Origin: Clostridiales bacterium
GTDB lineage: Bacteria; Bacillota; Clostridia; Monoglobales; Monoglobaceae
Length of the DNA stretch: 48,179 nt
Reading direction: 5' to 3'
Assembly: GCA_019419865.1 (NCBI GenBank)
Contig: JAHZIG010000022.1
Coordinates: 1-48,179, forward strand
In this document: positions 1 through 8,161 of the stretch, piece by piece
Position numbering within the stretch: position 1 is the stretch's first letter
Layout of the letters: each line of letters begins with the position of its first letter
Translations under genes and position numbers: made by a program
The notes under the pieces: generated by a model
Told to the model about the DNA's origin: nothing
What the model saw: the letters and a program-made list of their open reading frames with translations, nothing else
Database searches by the model: none

Positions 1-102
1 TCCGCAGGGCAAGGAATGATAAGAGATTATTACGCCCATGCGCGTTTCCGAGCGCCATATGCGAGGAAAATTTCGCGCGGGCGCTCTGATCCTGCCGGAG
101 GC
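1..102 (+). other. unassigned left edge, possible 3' end of a gene
   Basis: The first 102 bases are open in frame 1 on the plus strand and end at a TAA at 103-105. The peptide is Arg/Ala/Gly-rich and resembles nothing I recognise. Other frames on both strands are also open here, so this may be the tail of a gene starting outside the window or plain noncoding DNA. No function is proposed. Confidence 0.15.
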
Positions 103-127
103 TAACGTGAAAGGAACTTTCACGTTA
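103..127. terminator. perfect 11-bp hairpin, possible terminator
   Basis: TAACGTGAAAG at 103-113 pairs perfectly with CTTTCACGTTA at 117-127 around a GAA loop. On the plus strand it is followed within ten bases by a T-rich stretch (CTCTTTTTT). It could terminate a transcript entering from the left. The T-tract is offset, so the call is tentative. Confidence 0.4.
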
Positions 128-343
128 TCTACCTCTTTTTTCAACTATCTTACGTTTATATTATACATCAAGCCGCGCCGTTTCAGAATCCTCTGTTGGT
201 TAAAACGGCGTTAACCAAAAATTTATGCGGTTCGATTTTATATATAGTCGGCTTCGCCGTCCGTCTCAATTTTCCGTATCCGGCGGACGCGCCGCAAACG
301 GCTCCGCCGATCTCGTTTGGGCTTTGCTCAAACCTTAAGAAAA

Positions 344-371
344 CGGACCCGCCCGGAAAAAGGCGAGTCCG
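344..371 (-). terminator. Rho-independent terminator of the SLH-M15 gene
   Basis: CGGACCCGCC and GGCGAGTCCG form a ten-pair stem with one mismatch. Read on the minus strand the stem is followed by TTTTCTT. It lies about 120 bases beyond the stop codon of the SLH-M15 peptidase gene. Confidence 0.65.
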
Positions 372-490
372 CAACCGACTTATTTATCTTTTACGCATAC
401 GGCAAACAGAATAGCTTAAATCGATCTATTCGCCGCCGCCCGACAAAAGGCCGAGCGTTATCTGATATAAACAGAAAATATCAGCCGATA

Positions 491-1933
491 TTACTGTTTT
501 CCAAGATATGTAAAGTGCATATAATCGACGGTTCCGCTTACCCAAGCGTTTCCGCCCCACAGCCAGCCGTACTTTGCAAACGTCTGAACGACCGTACCCG
601 TACTCGAGAACGAATATACCGAGTTCAGCGGATCGTAGAACGAGCCGAGCGTCTGACCGCTCTTGTATACGCAGTAATTCTCGTTATAGTTAAGGTCTAT
701 CGCCGTACCGTAATTATGGTCGGAATAGCTTCCTCCCGAGAGCGCCGAACGCCACGCGTAGCCGTTAACATCCTTGATCGGCGGCATAGTCGGCGAGGTA
801 TATATCTCGTTGAATATAGCCTCGACGTCGGCGGCGAGTATCGAATTTATCCTAAACGTCAGCGTCGTTGAGTACAGGCTTCCGCTGTCGTCTATCTGCC
901 ATACCGGAACGGTGACCGAAGTCATATGCTGATCCGCTTCCTCTGCGCTCGTATACCTCGCGCCCTCGCTTCCGAATATCCTTACCTCTTTCTCAAGCGC
1001 CTCGCCGGTAGCGAGCGTCTCGGAGTAGGTCTTTAGCTGATACAAGCCGTCCGCGTCCGGAGCCTGAAGCGGCGTTCCGCTCGGAGCGTATCCGGCCGTT
1101 CCGTCCGGAGCCGAATCCGGTTCCTGTTCGTAGATCGGTACGTCTACGTCGCTCGTCGCAGAGTTTTGATCCGTCACGGTTCCTCCGCCGACCTCCTTAT
1201 CCGGCGCGTTTCTGAGCGCCACGATAGTTCCGTTGGACAGCATTACCGTCTTTTCCAAAGTATATATCTGTCTGCCCGCCGAATCGGTTGTCGTCTTAAG
1301 CGCCGTGCTTATCTGACCGTCGATATCGCGCCCGTATTTAACATAACAGCGGTAAGCGATCAGCGCCGCCTCCTCGCGCGATACGTAATCCTTCGGCAGG
1401 AAGTAGCCTTCGTATCCGGCCATAAGCTCGTTGTCGATCATAAAGGCGACGTAATCTCTCGCCCAATCGTCGATCTGATCCGCGTCCACGAATCCGTCGA
1501 ACACGCCCTCCGACGGGAAATACGGGCCTATTACCCCGGCCGCCGACAGGACGCTGGTTATGACCTTACACATCTCCTGTCTCGTTATAAAATCCTGCGG
1601 ATAAAAATTCCCCGCTCCGTCTCCGCTGATTATCCCGGCGTAATACGCCATATTCGGAAACACGCCGTCGGTGTCCACGAACGGGGAGTTGGCGTTCGAC
1701 GATACGTTCTCGGCCGTTATCGTCGCGTAAATATTGACCGCGACGTTTATAAAGTCGCTCCTGGTTATAGCGTCCGTATACGGCTTGTCGCCGTACTGTT
1801 CTGAGATAAGACTGCATTCCATCGCCGCCTCAACAGTATCCACCGCCCACCAGTTCGGGTCGTACGCAAAAGCCGACTGCGCCGAAACAAGAATCGCCGC
1901 GGCCGATACCAAAGCGCCTATCCTTTTAAACAT
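491..1933 (-). CDS. SLH-domain cell-wall M15 peptidase (D-Ala-D-Ala carboxypeptidase-like)
   Basis: Predicted secreted 480-residue peptidoglycan hydrolase held on the cell surface. An N-terminal signal peptide (about residues 1-23, ending Ala-Phe-Ala) precedes three S-layer-homology repeats (about 24-205), including a clear GxxxGDGAGNFYPQDFITRQE-like block. A linker rich in Asp, Pro and Thr follows. The last 120 residues are an M15-type zinc peptidase domain: the SDHNYGTAIDLN segment matches SxHxxGxAxD, with zinc-binding His and Asp, and DYMHF near the C terminus supplies the last His ligand. M15 enzymes cleave D-Ala-D-Ala or L-Ala-D-Glu bonds of peptidoglycan. The gene is divergent from the YycJ-type hydrolase gene and has its own terminator. 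Its 5' leader contains an 11-bp stem beside the ribosome site. Exact bond specificity cannot be read from the sequence. Confidence 0.85.
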   Translation of the reverse strand: MFKRIGALVSAAAILVSAQSAFAYDPNWWAVDTVEAAMECSLISEQYGDKPYTDAITRSDFINVAVNIYATITAENVSSNANSPFVDTDGVFPNMAYYAGIISGDGAGNFYPQDFITRQEMCKVITSVLSAAGVIGPYFPSEGVFDGFVDADQIDDWARDYVAFMIDNELMAGYEGYFLPKDYVSREEAALIAYRCYVKYGRDIDGQISTALKTTTDSAGRQIYTLEKTVMLSNGTIVALRNAPDKEVGGGTVTDQNSATSDVDVPIYEQEPDSAPDGTAGYAPSGTPLQAPDADGLYQLKTYSETLATGEALEKEVRIFGSEGARYTSAEEADQHMTSVTVPVWQIDDSGSLYSTTLTFRINSILAADVEAIFNEIYTSPTMPPIKDVNGYAWRSALSGGSYSDHNYGTAIDLNYNENYCVYKSGQTLGSFYDPLNSVYSFSSTGTVVQTFAKYGWLWGGNAWVSGTVDYMHFTYLGKQ

Positions 1934-1948
1934 AAATTTTCATAACCT

Positions 1949-2001
1949 TTCCGCCCGCCGAAAAATCAAGACGCAAGACTCTCCGCCGCGGGCGGGCGGA
2001 A
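1949..2001 (-). promoter_or_regulatory. leader stem next to the SLH-M15 ribosome site
   Basis: TTCCGCCCGCC at 1949-1959 and GGCGGGCGGAA at 1991-2001 are perfect 11-bp inverted arms separated by 31 bases. On the transcript the second arm ends directly at the purine-rich GGAAAGG upstream of the start codon, so folding could hide the ribosome site. The rest of 1934-2417 holds no gene I can support; I looked for a known riboswitch consensus (c-di-AMP, c-di-GMP) and could not recognise one. Confidence 0.45.
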
Positions 2002-2417
2002 CGTCGCGTTGGATCGCGTCTCGGCGTCCGAATAAATATCCGCAATATTCGCACGCGCAAACGGCTCCATCCTGTAATCGCGCCTCTTACTCTTTTGCAA
2101 ATCAGTCGGCCCGCAAAACCGCAAGATCCTTAAGATAATACAATATGTATCCGCCTATACGCCGTTTTAACGCGGGCTTTTCGCCTCAAAAAAACATTTT
2201 AGTTCTATAAAATCAGAGGTATTATATCACACGCCGCTATATTTTTCAAGTTTATTAACTCTTTGTTTACATTACATTCACAATTTTTTTATATTTTTGA
2301 TAAATACGCCCCAGAATCTCCCGCCGTATCAAGCAAAAGCGCCGGATTGGATACTATCTGACGTTAATTTAACCGGACGTTGACATGCGCGGCAACCGTA
2401 TTTTAAAATTGCCGCTA

Positions 2418-2446
2418 TTGACTTAATCCGCGTTTTGCTGTATCAT
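2418..2446 (+). promoter_or_regulatory. sigma-A type promoter of the YycJ-like gene
   Basis: TTGACT at 2418-2423 and TATCAT at 2441-2446 are separated by 17 bases, 40 bases upstream of the start codon. Confidence 0.55.
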
Positions 2447-2486
2447 TGCTGTTGAAGAAATAAAGATATTTACGGAGAGAGAAAAA

Positions 2487-3248
2487 ATGCGTATACATAC
2501 ACTAAAAAGCGGAAGTAAAGGAAATTCTACCCTGGTCTGGACGGACAGGACGAAGATCCTTGTCGATTGCGGGATCAGCGGCAAAGCGGCTCAGACCGAG
2601 ATCAAAAAGCTCGGGATAGATCCGAGCGAGCTGGACGCGGTCGTTATAACTCACGAGCACAGCGACCACATACGCGGTCTCGGCGTTTTGATGCGCAGGT
2701 TCGGGCTCGACGTATACGCAAACGAAAAGACCTGGAAACAGATGTACGGCGCTCTCGGCAAGATAGACGACGATAATATAAAGACGTTCGAGACGCCCGG
2801 CGGATTCGAGATCGGCGATATATACGTAAGTCCGTTTAGAATATCCCACGACGCCGCGGACCCGGTCGGTTACTGCTTTGAAAACGGCAAGGAGAAATTT
2901 TCGATCGCGACCGATATGGGATATATAGACGACGGCATATTGGATAAACTCGCCGGGAGCGACTCCGTAGTTTTGGAATCGAACCACGATCTTTCACTGC
3001 TCGAGATGGGCAAATATCCTCCGCTTCTTAAACGGAGAATAAAGAGCGACTTAGGCCACCTTTCAAACGGCCAAGCCGGCGACGCGGCCGAAAAGCTCGT
3101 AAAGTCCGGCGCGAAAAATATAATCTTAGCTCATCTGAGCGAGGAGAACAACAATCCGCATCTTGCATATATAACGGTAAAGACTGCTTTGGAGTCATGC
3201 GGGATAAACGTCGGCGCCGACGTAAACCTAAAGGTAGCCTGCGTATAA
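2487..3248 (+). CDS. MBL-fold metallo-hydrolase, YycJ/WalJ type
   Basis: A 253-residue metallo-beta-lactamase-fold hydrolase. The metal-binding THEHSDHIRGL motif (HxHxDH, about residues 56-66) and a later HLSxxN-type segment near residue 216 are visible, and the start MRIHTLKSGSKGNSTLV matches the YycJ/WalJ family closely. These proteins are cytoplasmic; in Bacillus and Streptococcus the gene accompanies the WalRK cell-wall stress system or acts as an exonuclease-like nuclease. Here no walRK genes are adjacent, so a direct link to wall control is not shown. The start at 2487 follows a GGAGAGA ribosome site. The length agrees with the family (about 260 residues). Substrate is inferred from family only. 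Confidence 0.85.
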   Translation: MRIHTLKSGSKGNSTLVWTDRTKILVDCGISGKAAQTEIKKLGIDPSELDAVVITHEHSDHIRGLGVLMRRFGLDVYANEKTWKQMYGALGKIDDDNIKTFETPGGFEIGDIYVSPFRISHDAADPVGYCFENGKEKFSIATDMGYIDDGILDKLAGSDSVVLESNHDLSLLEMGKYPPLLKRRIKSDLGHLSNGQAGDAAEKLVKSGAKNIILAHLSEENNNPHLAYITVKTALESCGINVGADVNLKVACV

Positions 3249-3264
3249 TCAAATCAATATTCCC

Positions 3265-3292
3265 GCCGCTGCGCAGCCATAAGCGCAGCGGC
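3265..3292 (+). terminator. terminator-like hairpin after the YycJ-like gene
   Basis: GCCGCTGCGC (3265-3274) pairs perfectly with GCGCAGCGGC (3283-3292), loop of eight, followed by a T-rich but interrupted GTTATTTAT. Confidence 0.6.
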
Positions 3293-3444
3293 GTTATTTA
3301 TAATAGTCGGCAAAAAAAGTTAAGCTTTTAATTACAATCATTAAATAACTTTATATTATTACCCGCCTCTCGCCATATGTATTCGTCCGTTAGTATAATT
3401 TTTAAGCGGATCAAAGAACTAAAACCGCGCGATAAAAACAGATC

Positions 3445-3633
3445 TCAGTCGCCGGTCTTTCTGGCTCGCAATCTTCTCGGATCGTCGGGTTTTTCAGCGT
3501 TCGACGGGATTATCCAAAAGCTCCCTACCTTTGTAGCTCCGTCTACGCGTCCTTCGGCGCAAAATACAAGGACTCGCCTATGGGAAACTCCCCATTTCTT
3601 AGCTATCTCCGACGCGCTGCTGTATTCGTTCAT
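3445..3633 (-). CDS. small helix-turn-helix protein (excisionase-like)
   Basis: A 62-residue protein made almost wholly of a MerR/excisionase-like winged helix: SASEIAKKWGVSHRRV is the helix-turn-helix, and the part ending GSFWIIPSNAEKP is typical of the many small HTH proteins found in Clostridia. I place the start at the ATG at 3633 because an AGGAGGG ribosome site lies eight bases upstream; a TTG two codons earlier is less well placed. The gene lies on the same strand as the recombinase, about 230 bases downstream of it, with a recombinase-type hairpin site between them. It may be a recombination directionality factor for that enzyme or an unrelated regulator. Role inferred. Confidence 0.65.
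   Translation of the reverse strand: MNEYSSASEIAKKWGVSHRRVLVFCAEGRVDGATKVGSFWIIPSNAEKPDDPRRLRARKTGD
3583..3593. repeat. 11-bp direct repeat inside the HTH gene, copy 1
   Basis: GGAAACTCCCC, encoding part of the KKWGVS helix of the HTH protein on the minus strand, recurs at 3823-3833 between the left hairpin site and the recombinase stop. Similarity continues imperfectly for about six more bases (TTTCTTA versus TTCTTA). It could be an attachment-site duplication or chance. Confidence 0.3.
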
Positions 3634-3791
3634 GCCCAAGCCCTCCTCTCAAAAATTTATGTATTTTATCTTTGTTTTCAAGTAAATAATAGTTATGCGG
3701 CTCGCCATGCTAAATAACTATTAAGGCGATGCATTTTAGGGCTGTATAAAACCGAATATTTCAGCGTCTGTACAGGTAAAATCCGGAAAAA

Positions 3792-3816
3792 GTCTTAAAG
3801 TTTTTCACTTTAAGAC
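3792..3816. repeat. left inverted hairpin site flanking the recombinase
   Basis: Nine-base arms GTCTTAAAG and CTTTAAGAC flank a seven-base spacer TTTTTCA. This is the layout of a tyrosine-recombinase core site. On the minus strand the stem is followed by CTTTTT, so it may also or instead terminate the recombinase transcript, whose stop codon is 48 bases away. The matching site is at 5159-5183 in inverted orientation. Confidence 0.6.
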
Positions 3817-3864
3817 AAAACTGGAAACTCCCCGTTCTTATCCGCGTTCAAAATTCGCGACTAT

Positions 3865-4968
3865 CTATTTTGACGGCGAATAAAATTCTTTTCCCAATCT
3901 TTCTATCTCCTTTCGTTTATGTTCGCACATTGAATGAGCGTAAAAATTAAGCGTTATCGAAGCCGAAGAATGTCCCAATATTTCGCTCAGGGTTTTTACG
4001 TCGAAGCCGATCTCCAAAGCCCTCGTAGAAAACGAGTGTCTCAGCGAGTGAAACTTTATATGCGGTATCCCAAGCTTGCTCAAAAGCCTGTCCAGGCGTC
4101 GGCTGTACACTCTCGGCTCAATAAATTTCCCGTTGGCGCTTATAACGTAACCGCCGTCCTTTTCCATTTTTCTGAGTCTTTCCACAAGAAACTTCGGTAT
4201 TGGAACGTCTCGCACGGACGAAAGACTCTTTGGAGAATCGAATTTGATCTTCGTCTTGCTCCCGCCGCCGTCGTTTTCTATCCGCTGCAGCGTCTGCACG
4301 ATCGACATTATCCCCCTGTCCAGATCCACGTTTTCCCAGCGCAGCGCGCACAACTCGCCGATCCTAAGCCCCGTATACAGACAAATGAGTATGCCTATAT
4401 CGTTCGGATCGTCCGACTCGTCTATCGCCTTTTCGAGCGCTCTCTGTTCGCTCCAGTTTAATATCTGTATCTTCGGCCTCGGATTTTTGGGAAGCTTAAC
4501 GTTCCATACGACCTCCTGAAGTAAATTCTTGTCGTAAGCGGCTTTGAGCGCCCCGCGCAGCATATTAAAAATGTCCTTGACCGTCTTTACCGACAAGCTC
4601 TCCAGCTTTTTATTCACAAATTTCTGAAGTTCTTCGTTTGTCAAAGAGCCGAGTTTGATTCCGCCAAGTTCGGGCGCCAAATGATTTTTCAGATAAGAAT
4701 TATACGTCATTCTGCTGCTGTCCTTGATATGAATCTGATCTCTAAGCCATATCCCGACCCACTCTTCGACCGTTAGATCTGAAGAGACGACTCTCCTCTT
4801 ATTTTGATATTTTACTTTTAACTCGTTCAATCGATTTTTTACTTCTCTGTATGTCCTTCCGTATACGTATCCGTAACGCGCCTTTCCGTCGTCGGAATAC
4901 GATTTTACATATCGGCCTTCGTATCTGCCGTCCTTTCTTTTATATATGTTCTCTCCTCTTCTTGACAT
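3865..4968 (-). CDS. tyrosine recombinase / phage-type integrase
   Basis: A 367-residue site-specific recombinase of the lambda-integrase family, close in length and layout to Tn916-type integrases. Residues 1-60 form a basic arm-binding domain, about 63-145 the SAM-like core-binding domain (TVEEWVGIWL onward), and 165-360 the catalytic domain. Catalytic residues visible are Arg202 (TGLRIGEL), His307 and Arg310 (HSLRH), His333 (LGHSS) and nucleophile Tyr343 (FYAHS), so the enzyme looks intact. No other phage or conjugation genes are present. The gene is enclosed by two 25-bp hairpin sites in opposite orientation, which would give inversion rather than excision if both are used. It lies downstream of ybaB, where recR often occurs. 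Target use is inference. Confidence 0.9.
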   Translation of the reverse strand: MSRRGENIYKRKDGRYEGRYVKSYSDDGKARYGYVYGRTYREVKNRLNELKVKYQNKRRVVSSDLTVEEWVGIWLRDQIHIKDSSRMTYNSYLKNHLAPELGGIKLGSLTNEELQKFVNKKLESLSVKTVKDIFNMLRGALKAAYDKNLLQEVVWNVKLPKNPRPKIQILNWSEQRALEKAIDESDDPNDIGILICLYTGLRIGELCALRWENVDLDRGIMSIVQTLQRIENDGGGSKTKIKFDSPKSLSSVRDVPIPKFLVERLRKMEKDGGYVISANGKFIEPRVYSRRLDRLLSKLGIPHIKFHSLRHSFSTRALEIGFDVKTLSEILGHSSASITLNFYAHSMCEHKRKEIERLGKEFYSPSK

Positions 4969-5158
4969 TCTAAAACCCCTTTCCTGACTACAATGTTGAC
5001 GGTTTAAAAAACTATTTAATAAAAAATTAGTAAAAAAGTATCAAATGGTTGACTTTTGCGATAGTTTATGATAAAATTTGGTAAAAAATACTTTCAAAAC
5101 TATCGCTAATTCTATTAGGGTTTTGCATTTAAAGTATAAAATCGATTAGTTTGCGTAT
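4969..5158 (-). promoter_or_regulatory. AT-rich upstream region of the recombinase
   Basis: About 190 bases of AT-rich DNA between the recombinase start and the right hairpin site. It must hold the recombinase promoter and would move with the gene if the segment inverts. Several short A/T repeats suit arm-type binding sites, but I cannot assign a -35/-10 pair with confidence. Confidence 0.3.
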
Positions 5159-5183
5159 GTCTTAAAGTGAAAAACTTTAAAAC
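5159..5183. repeat. right inverted hairpin site flanking the recombinase
   Basis: GTCTTAAAG, spacer TGAAAAA, CTTTAAAAC. Its reverse complement matches the left site (3792-3816) at 24 of 25 bases including the whole spacer, so the two sites are inverted relative to each other across 1342 bases containing the recombinase gene. It has no adjoining T-tract, which argues against both sites being simple terminators. Confidence 0.6.
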
Positions 5184-5297
5184 GCAACTTCCTAATATTT
5201 ATGACTGTTATATAACTCTTTCCCGCGCTTAGCCGGGTTTTATATTATGAAAATATTTTGTAATTAAAATTTGTGAATAGAACTGTTACACTATTAA

Positions 5298-5325
5298 AAG
5301 CCTGTATCCTTTCGAATACAGGCTT
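5298..5325 (-). terminator. terminator of the dnaX-ybaB transcript
   Basis: AAGCCTGTAT (5298-5307) and ATACAGGCTT (5316-5325) form a perfect ten-pair stem with an eight-base loop. On the minus strand it continues into TTTTAAT. The plus strand also shows TTAATTTT, so it may work both ways. Confidence 0.75.
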
Positions 5326-5377
5326 AATTTTAAACGTTTAGGCGAACTCCGTTTTAAAATATCTTTAGACCTGCGCC

Positions 5378-5725
5378 TTAAAACATTCCCGGGATATTTA
5401 ATCCGCCGGTCAACGCTCCGAGCTGGTTCTCGCTCTCCTGACCGGCCTTTCTCATAGCCTCGTTCACCGCCGCGACTATCAGATCCTCGAGCATCTCGAC
5501 GTCGTCCGGATCGACCGCCGCCTCGTCTATATCGATACTGACGAGTTCCTTCTTGCCGCTTACGACCGCTTTTACCGCGCCGCCGCCTACGACCGCCTCG
5601 AAATTCTTATTCTCAAGCTCCTCCTGCATCTTAGCCATCTGCTCCTGCATCTTCTGAGCCTGCTTTATCATCTGGTTCATATTGCCCATTCCGCCGCCCA
5701 TACCTCTGGGAAATCCTTTTGCCAT
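5378..5725 (-). CDS. ybaB: YbaB/EbfC family nucleoid-associated protein
   Basis: A 115-residue cytoplasmic DNA-binding protein that forms dimers on the nucleoid. The Met/Gly-rich N terminus ([18 protein letters not shown]), coiled helix up to about residue 40, and central [20 protein letters not shown] strand segment are diagnostic of the family, and length is normal. It follows dnaX on the same strand with about 85 bases between, the usual dnaX-ybaB order. The partner recR, commonly next, is absent here; the terminator and recombinase region follow instead. The family's exact role is unsettled; involvement in DNA repair or nucleoid organisation is proposed from other species. Confidence 0.93.
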   Translation of the reverse strand: MAKGFPRGMGGGMGNMNQMIKQAQKMQEQMAKMQEELENKNFEAVVGGGAVKAVVSGKKELVSIDIDEAAVDPDDVEMLEDLIVAAVNEAMRKAGQESENQLGALTGGLNIPGMF

Positions 5726-5809
5726 TCTAATCGCTCCTTTTATTATCTTAAAATCTATCTCATATATCGATCTTCATTTTTAATAAATATATATCCGACC
5801 CGCCGGCCG

Positions 5810-7486
5810 TTAATCGACCTCTATATCCGCGCCGAGTTCCTCGAGCCGCTTAACTATCCCCGCGACCGATTCTTTATCCGACCCGGCCTTCTTCCTGTTG
5901 TCGCTCTCCATGCCGCCGTAGACTATTCGGCAGGGCAGCCGCTCGCCGGTCGTCTCCTCAAACTTCGCCGACATATAGTCGAGCCCTTCGCGCTTTGAGA
6001 CCGTGTTATACGCCATGGCGCCGCTCACCTCTATCTCGACGTAATCGCCGAAATACCGCGCTTTGGCGTTATATAAAAGCATATACAGCTTTTTGCTCTC
6101 ATCCATTATCGACTTGAGCACGATCGGCCACTTATCCCACGCCTCGCCCTTTTTGCCGGAGCCTTGGCTCCGATTCGAGACGTCGCGAACGTTTGCGGAT
6201 CCTCCCGCCGATGCGTTCGGTACGCTCGCCGGGTTTACGGCGTCCGCGTCCCCGGCTCTCTTACCGCCGTCCGGCGCTTTCGCAAATTTTCCCAACGCCG
6301 CGGCCTCCTCGAGCTTGGTAAGCCTCTTCTCTATATCTTCGAGCCTTTGCTCAAGCGAAGCCTCCTCCGGCGCGGTAAGTATTTTGATAAGTCCCAGCTC
6401 GATCCCCGTCTTAGGATCGTCCATGCTCTTGGCCGACGCGTACGCGCCCGAGAGCGTCTCGATATATCCTATCAGCTCTCCGCTCTTGAACTTCTCCGAC
6501 TCGCTCATATATCTCTCGGCGTCCGCCTTCGATACGGATAATATATCCCTGACCGCAGATTTGACCGAATCGCCCGAGCCCGAGCCTCCCGCGCAGGAGG
6601 CGCATATCAAGAGGTTCCTGAAATGCTTGATTATATCCTCGAAGACGACCATAGGGTCTTTCCCCGATCCGCCGAGGGCGTCCAGCTCTTCAAGCAGTCC
6701 GGCCGCGTTCTTGCTTGCTACGCAGTCAGACAGCGCGAACAGGTCGCCCGAACCGGCCGCGCCTATGATATCCTCCACCTCTTTAGAGGTCAGCTTTCCG
6801 CTCGCCGAAGCGACGCACTGATCGAGTATGCTGAGCGCGTCGCGCATAGAACCGTTTCCGTGCCGCGCCACTATCTCAAGCGCGTCTGCCGTCGCGTCTA
6901 TGCCCTCGCGTTCGGAAATGTATTTAAGTCTTTTTGTTATATCGTCGTCCGAGATCGGTCTGAAATCATATCTTTGACAACGCGACAATATCGTCGCCGG
7001 TATCTTATACGCCTCCGTGGTGGCGAGAATAAAAATAACGTGCGGCGGCGGCTCCTCGAGCGTCTTGAGCAGAGCGTTGAACGCTCCCTTAGACAGCATA
7101 TGCGCCTCGTCTATGATAAACACCTTGTACTTACAACCGGACGGCATAAACGCGGCGTCGTCTCTTATGCCGCGGATGTTATCTACGCCGCTGTTGCTCG
7201 CCGCGTCCATCTCGTAGACGTCCATAATGGTTCCGTCCAATATCCCCCGGCACGTGTCGCACTCGTTGCACGGCTCGCCGTCTACCGGACGCTCGCAGTT
7301 GACCGCTCTGGAAAATATCTTAGCGGTCGAGGTCTTACCCGTCCCGCGCGTGCCGCAAAACAGATAGGCGTGAGCGATACGGCCGGAGCCGACCGCGTGT
7401 TTCAGCGTCTCGGACACATGCGACTGCCCCGCGACGTCCGAAAAAGTCAGCGGCCTCCATTTTCTGTACAAAGCCTGATATGCCAT
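5810..7486 (-). CDS. dnaX: DNA polymerase III subunit gamma/tau
   Basis: Clamp-loader ATPase subunit that opens the beta clamp and tethers polymerase cores at the replication fork. The N-terminal AAA+ domain starts MAYQALYRKWRP and shows Walker A GTRGTGKTS (about residues 46-54), a zinc module with four Cys (CERPVDGEPCNECDTC), Walker B FIIDEAH and sensor-1 ATTEAYK. Domain III follows, then a charged linker (about 390-450) and a 110-residue C-terminal domain. I choose the ATG at 7486 rather than the GTG at 7498 because the family starts there and a GAGGTG ribosome site lies 11 bases upstream. At 558 residues it is usual for Firmicutes. It sits between SRP RNA and ybaB, a conserved order. No slippery frameshift run is obvious. 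Confidence 0.95.
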   Translation of the reverse strand: MAYQALYRKWRPLTFSDVAGQSHVSETLKHAVGSGRIAHAYLFCGTRGTGKTSTAKIFSRAVNCERPVDGEPCNECDTCRGILDGTIMDVYEMDAASNSGVDNIRGIRDDAAFMPSGCKYKVFIIDEAHMLSKGAFNALLKTLEEPPPHVIFILATTEAYKIPATILSRCQRYDFRPISDDDITKRLKYISEREGIDATADALEIVARHGNGSMRDALSILDQCVASASGKLTSKEVEDIIGAAGSGDLFALSDCVASKNAAGLLEELDALGGSGKDPMVVFEDIIKHFRNLLICASCAGGSGSGDSVKSAVRDILSVSKADAERYMSESEKFKSGELIGYIETLSGAYASAKSMDDPKTGIELGLIKILTAPEEASLEQRLEDIEKRLTKLEEAAALGKFAKAPDGGKRAGDADAVNPASVPNASAGGSANVRDVSNRSQGSGKKGEAWDKWPIVLKSIMDESKKLYMLLYNAKARYFGDYVEIEVSGAMAYNTVSKREGLDYMSAKFEETTGERLPCRIVYGGMESDNRKKAGSDKESVAGIVKRLEELGADIEVD

Positions 7487-7754
7487 ATATCTCACCACAC
7501 CTCTTTACCAATTCAAGCGCAGTCCGCGTATCCGTCTTAAACCGTTATGTCCCGCCGCGTTCTATGGCTTTTCATCCTCCGGGGGCGCCCGGAGCGCGGC
7601 GACTTTTATGTAAAACAAATTCAGTAGAATCCGCTCGATCGATTTCTATATTCCGAAAAATCTCCGCCGCGAAAAGGCGGCGAAACATCCGGCATAGATC
7701 AAATTTAAATATAAAAAAATCATGTGCTTACATTCGAAATACGCCTACAAGCGT

Positions 7755-7985
7755 TACCCATGCAGTTAGCTCAGACTTAGCGCCCTCGCGGCACATCGAA
7801 ATTACTGCTTATCGCTGCTGCGTTCCCGCCCTGACGAGGTTCACAGGTTCCGATTGCGCGAGACCAAGCCGTCAACGCCACTTACATAGGTCAGACCAAA
7901 CAAACGTATCCCTCAGTGTAAGTTTTCATCCCCCCTATAGCGGATTGAGGGTTACAAGGCGCCGCTAAAGCCCCGATTTAACATG
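7755..7985 (-). ncRNA. ffs: signal recognition particle RNA, long Gram-positive form
   Basis: Read on the minus strand, the region has the conserved 5' Alu-domain segment (CCTTGTAACCC then CAATCCGCTATAG) and the S-domain signature with AACCTCGTCAGG followed by GCGGGAACGCAGCAG. The two ends are complementary (GGCTTTAGCG near the 5' end with CGCTAAGTCT near the 3' end), as expected of the long Bacillus-type SRP RNA of about 270 nt. It scaffolds Ffh for co-translational targeting to the membrane. A TTGACG/TATAAT promoter lies directly upstream, and dnaX follows downstream. Exact ends are approximate. Confidence 0.9.
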
Positions 7986-7993
7986 ACCAGAAG

Positions 7994-8022
7994 ATTATAA
8001 CACAACATTTTGCGCCCGTCAA
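7994..8022 (-). promoter_or_regulatory. SRP RNA promoter
   Basis: On the minus strand TTGACG (8017-8022) and TATAAT (7994-7999) are separated by 17 bases. Initiation would fall at about 7986, agreeing with the 5' end deduced from the RNA. Confidence 0.75.
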
Positions 8023-8161
8023 TAGCAAAATGGCGACCTTTCGATCTGCGTATTGAAAAAATTTTTCAGCGGCGCTATAATTCTAACTGTTCCATAACCT
8101 CGCCCGAGACGCCGCGCGATAGAGCGGACGGGCTAACGCTTACGCTTAAACGGAGAATATT

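Noticed and set aside
183..871. Open frames at the left edge on both strands
   Set aside because: They overlap the SLH-M15 gene or its terminator, have no ribosome sites and no recognisable composition; the M15 frame has clear motifs.
6063..7540. Long plus-strand frames opposite dnaX
   Set aside because: Arg/Ser-rich shadows of a gene with high GC in third positions; no ribosome site or domain.
7480..7968. 162-codon plus-strand frame over the SRP RNA region
   Set aside because: The region is explained by SRP RNA on the other strand with its own promoter.
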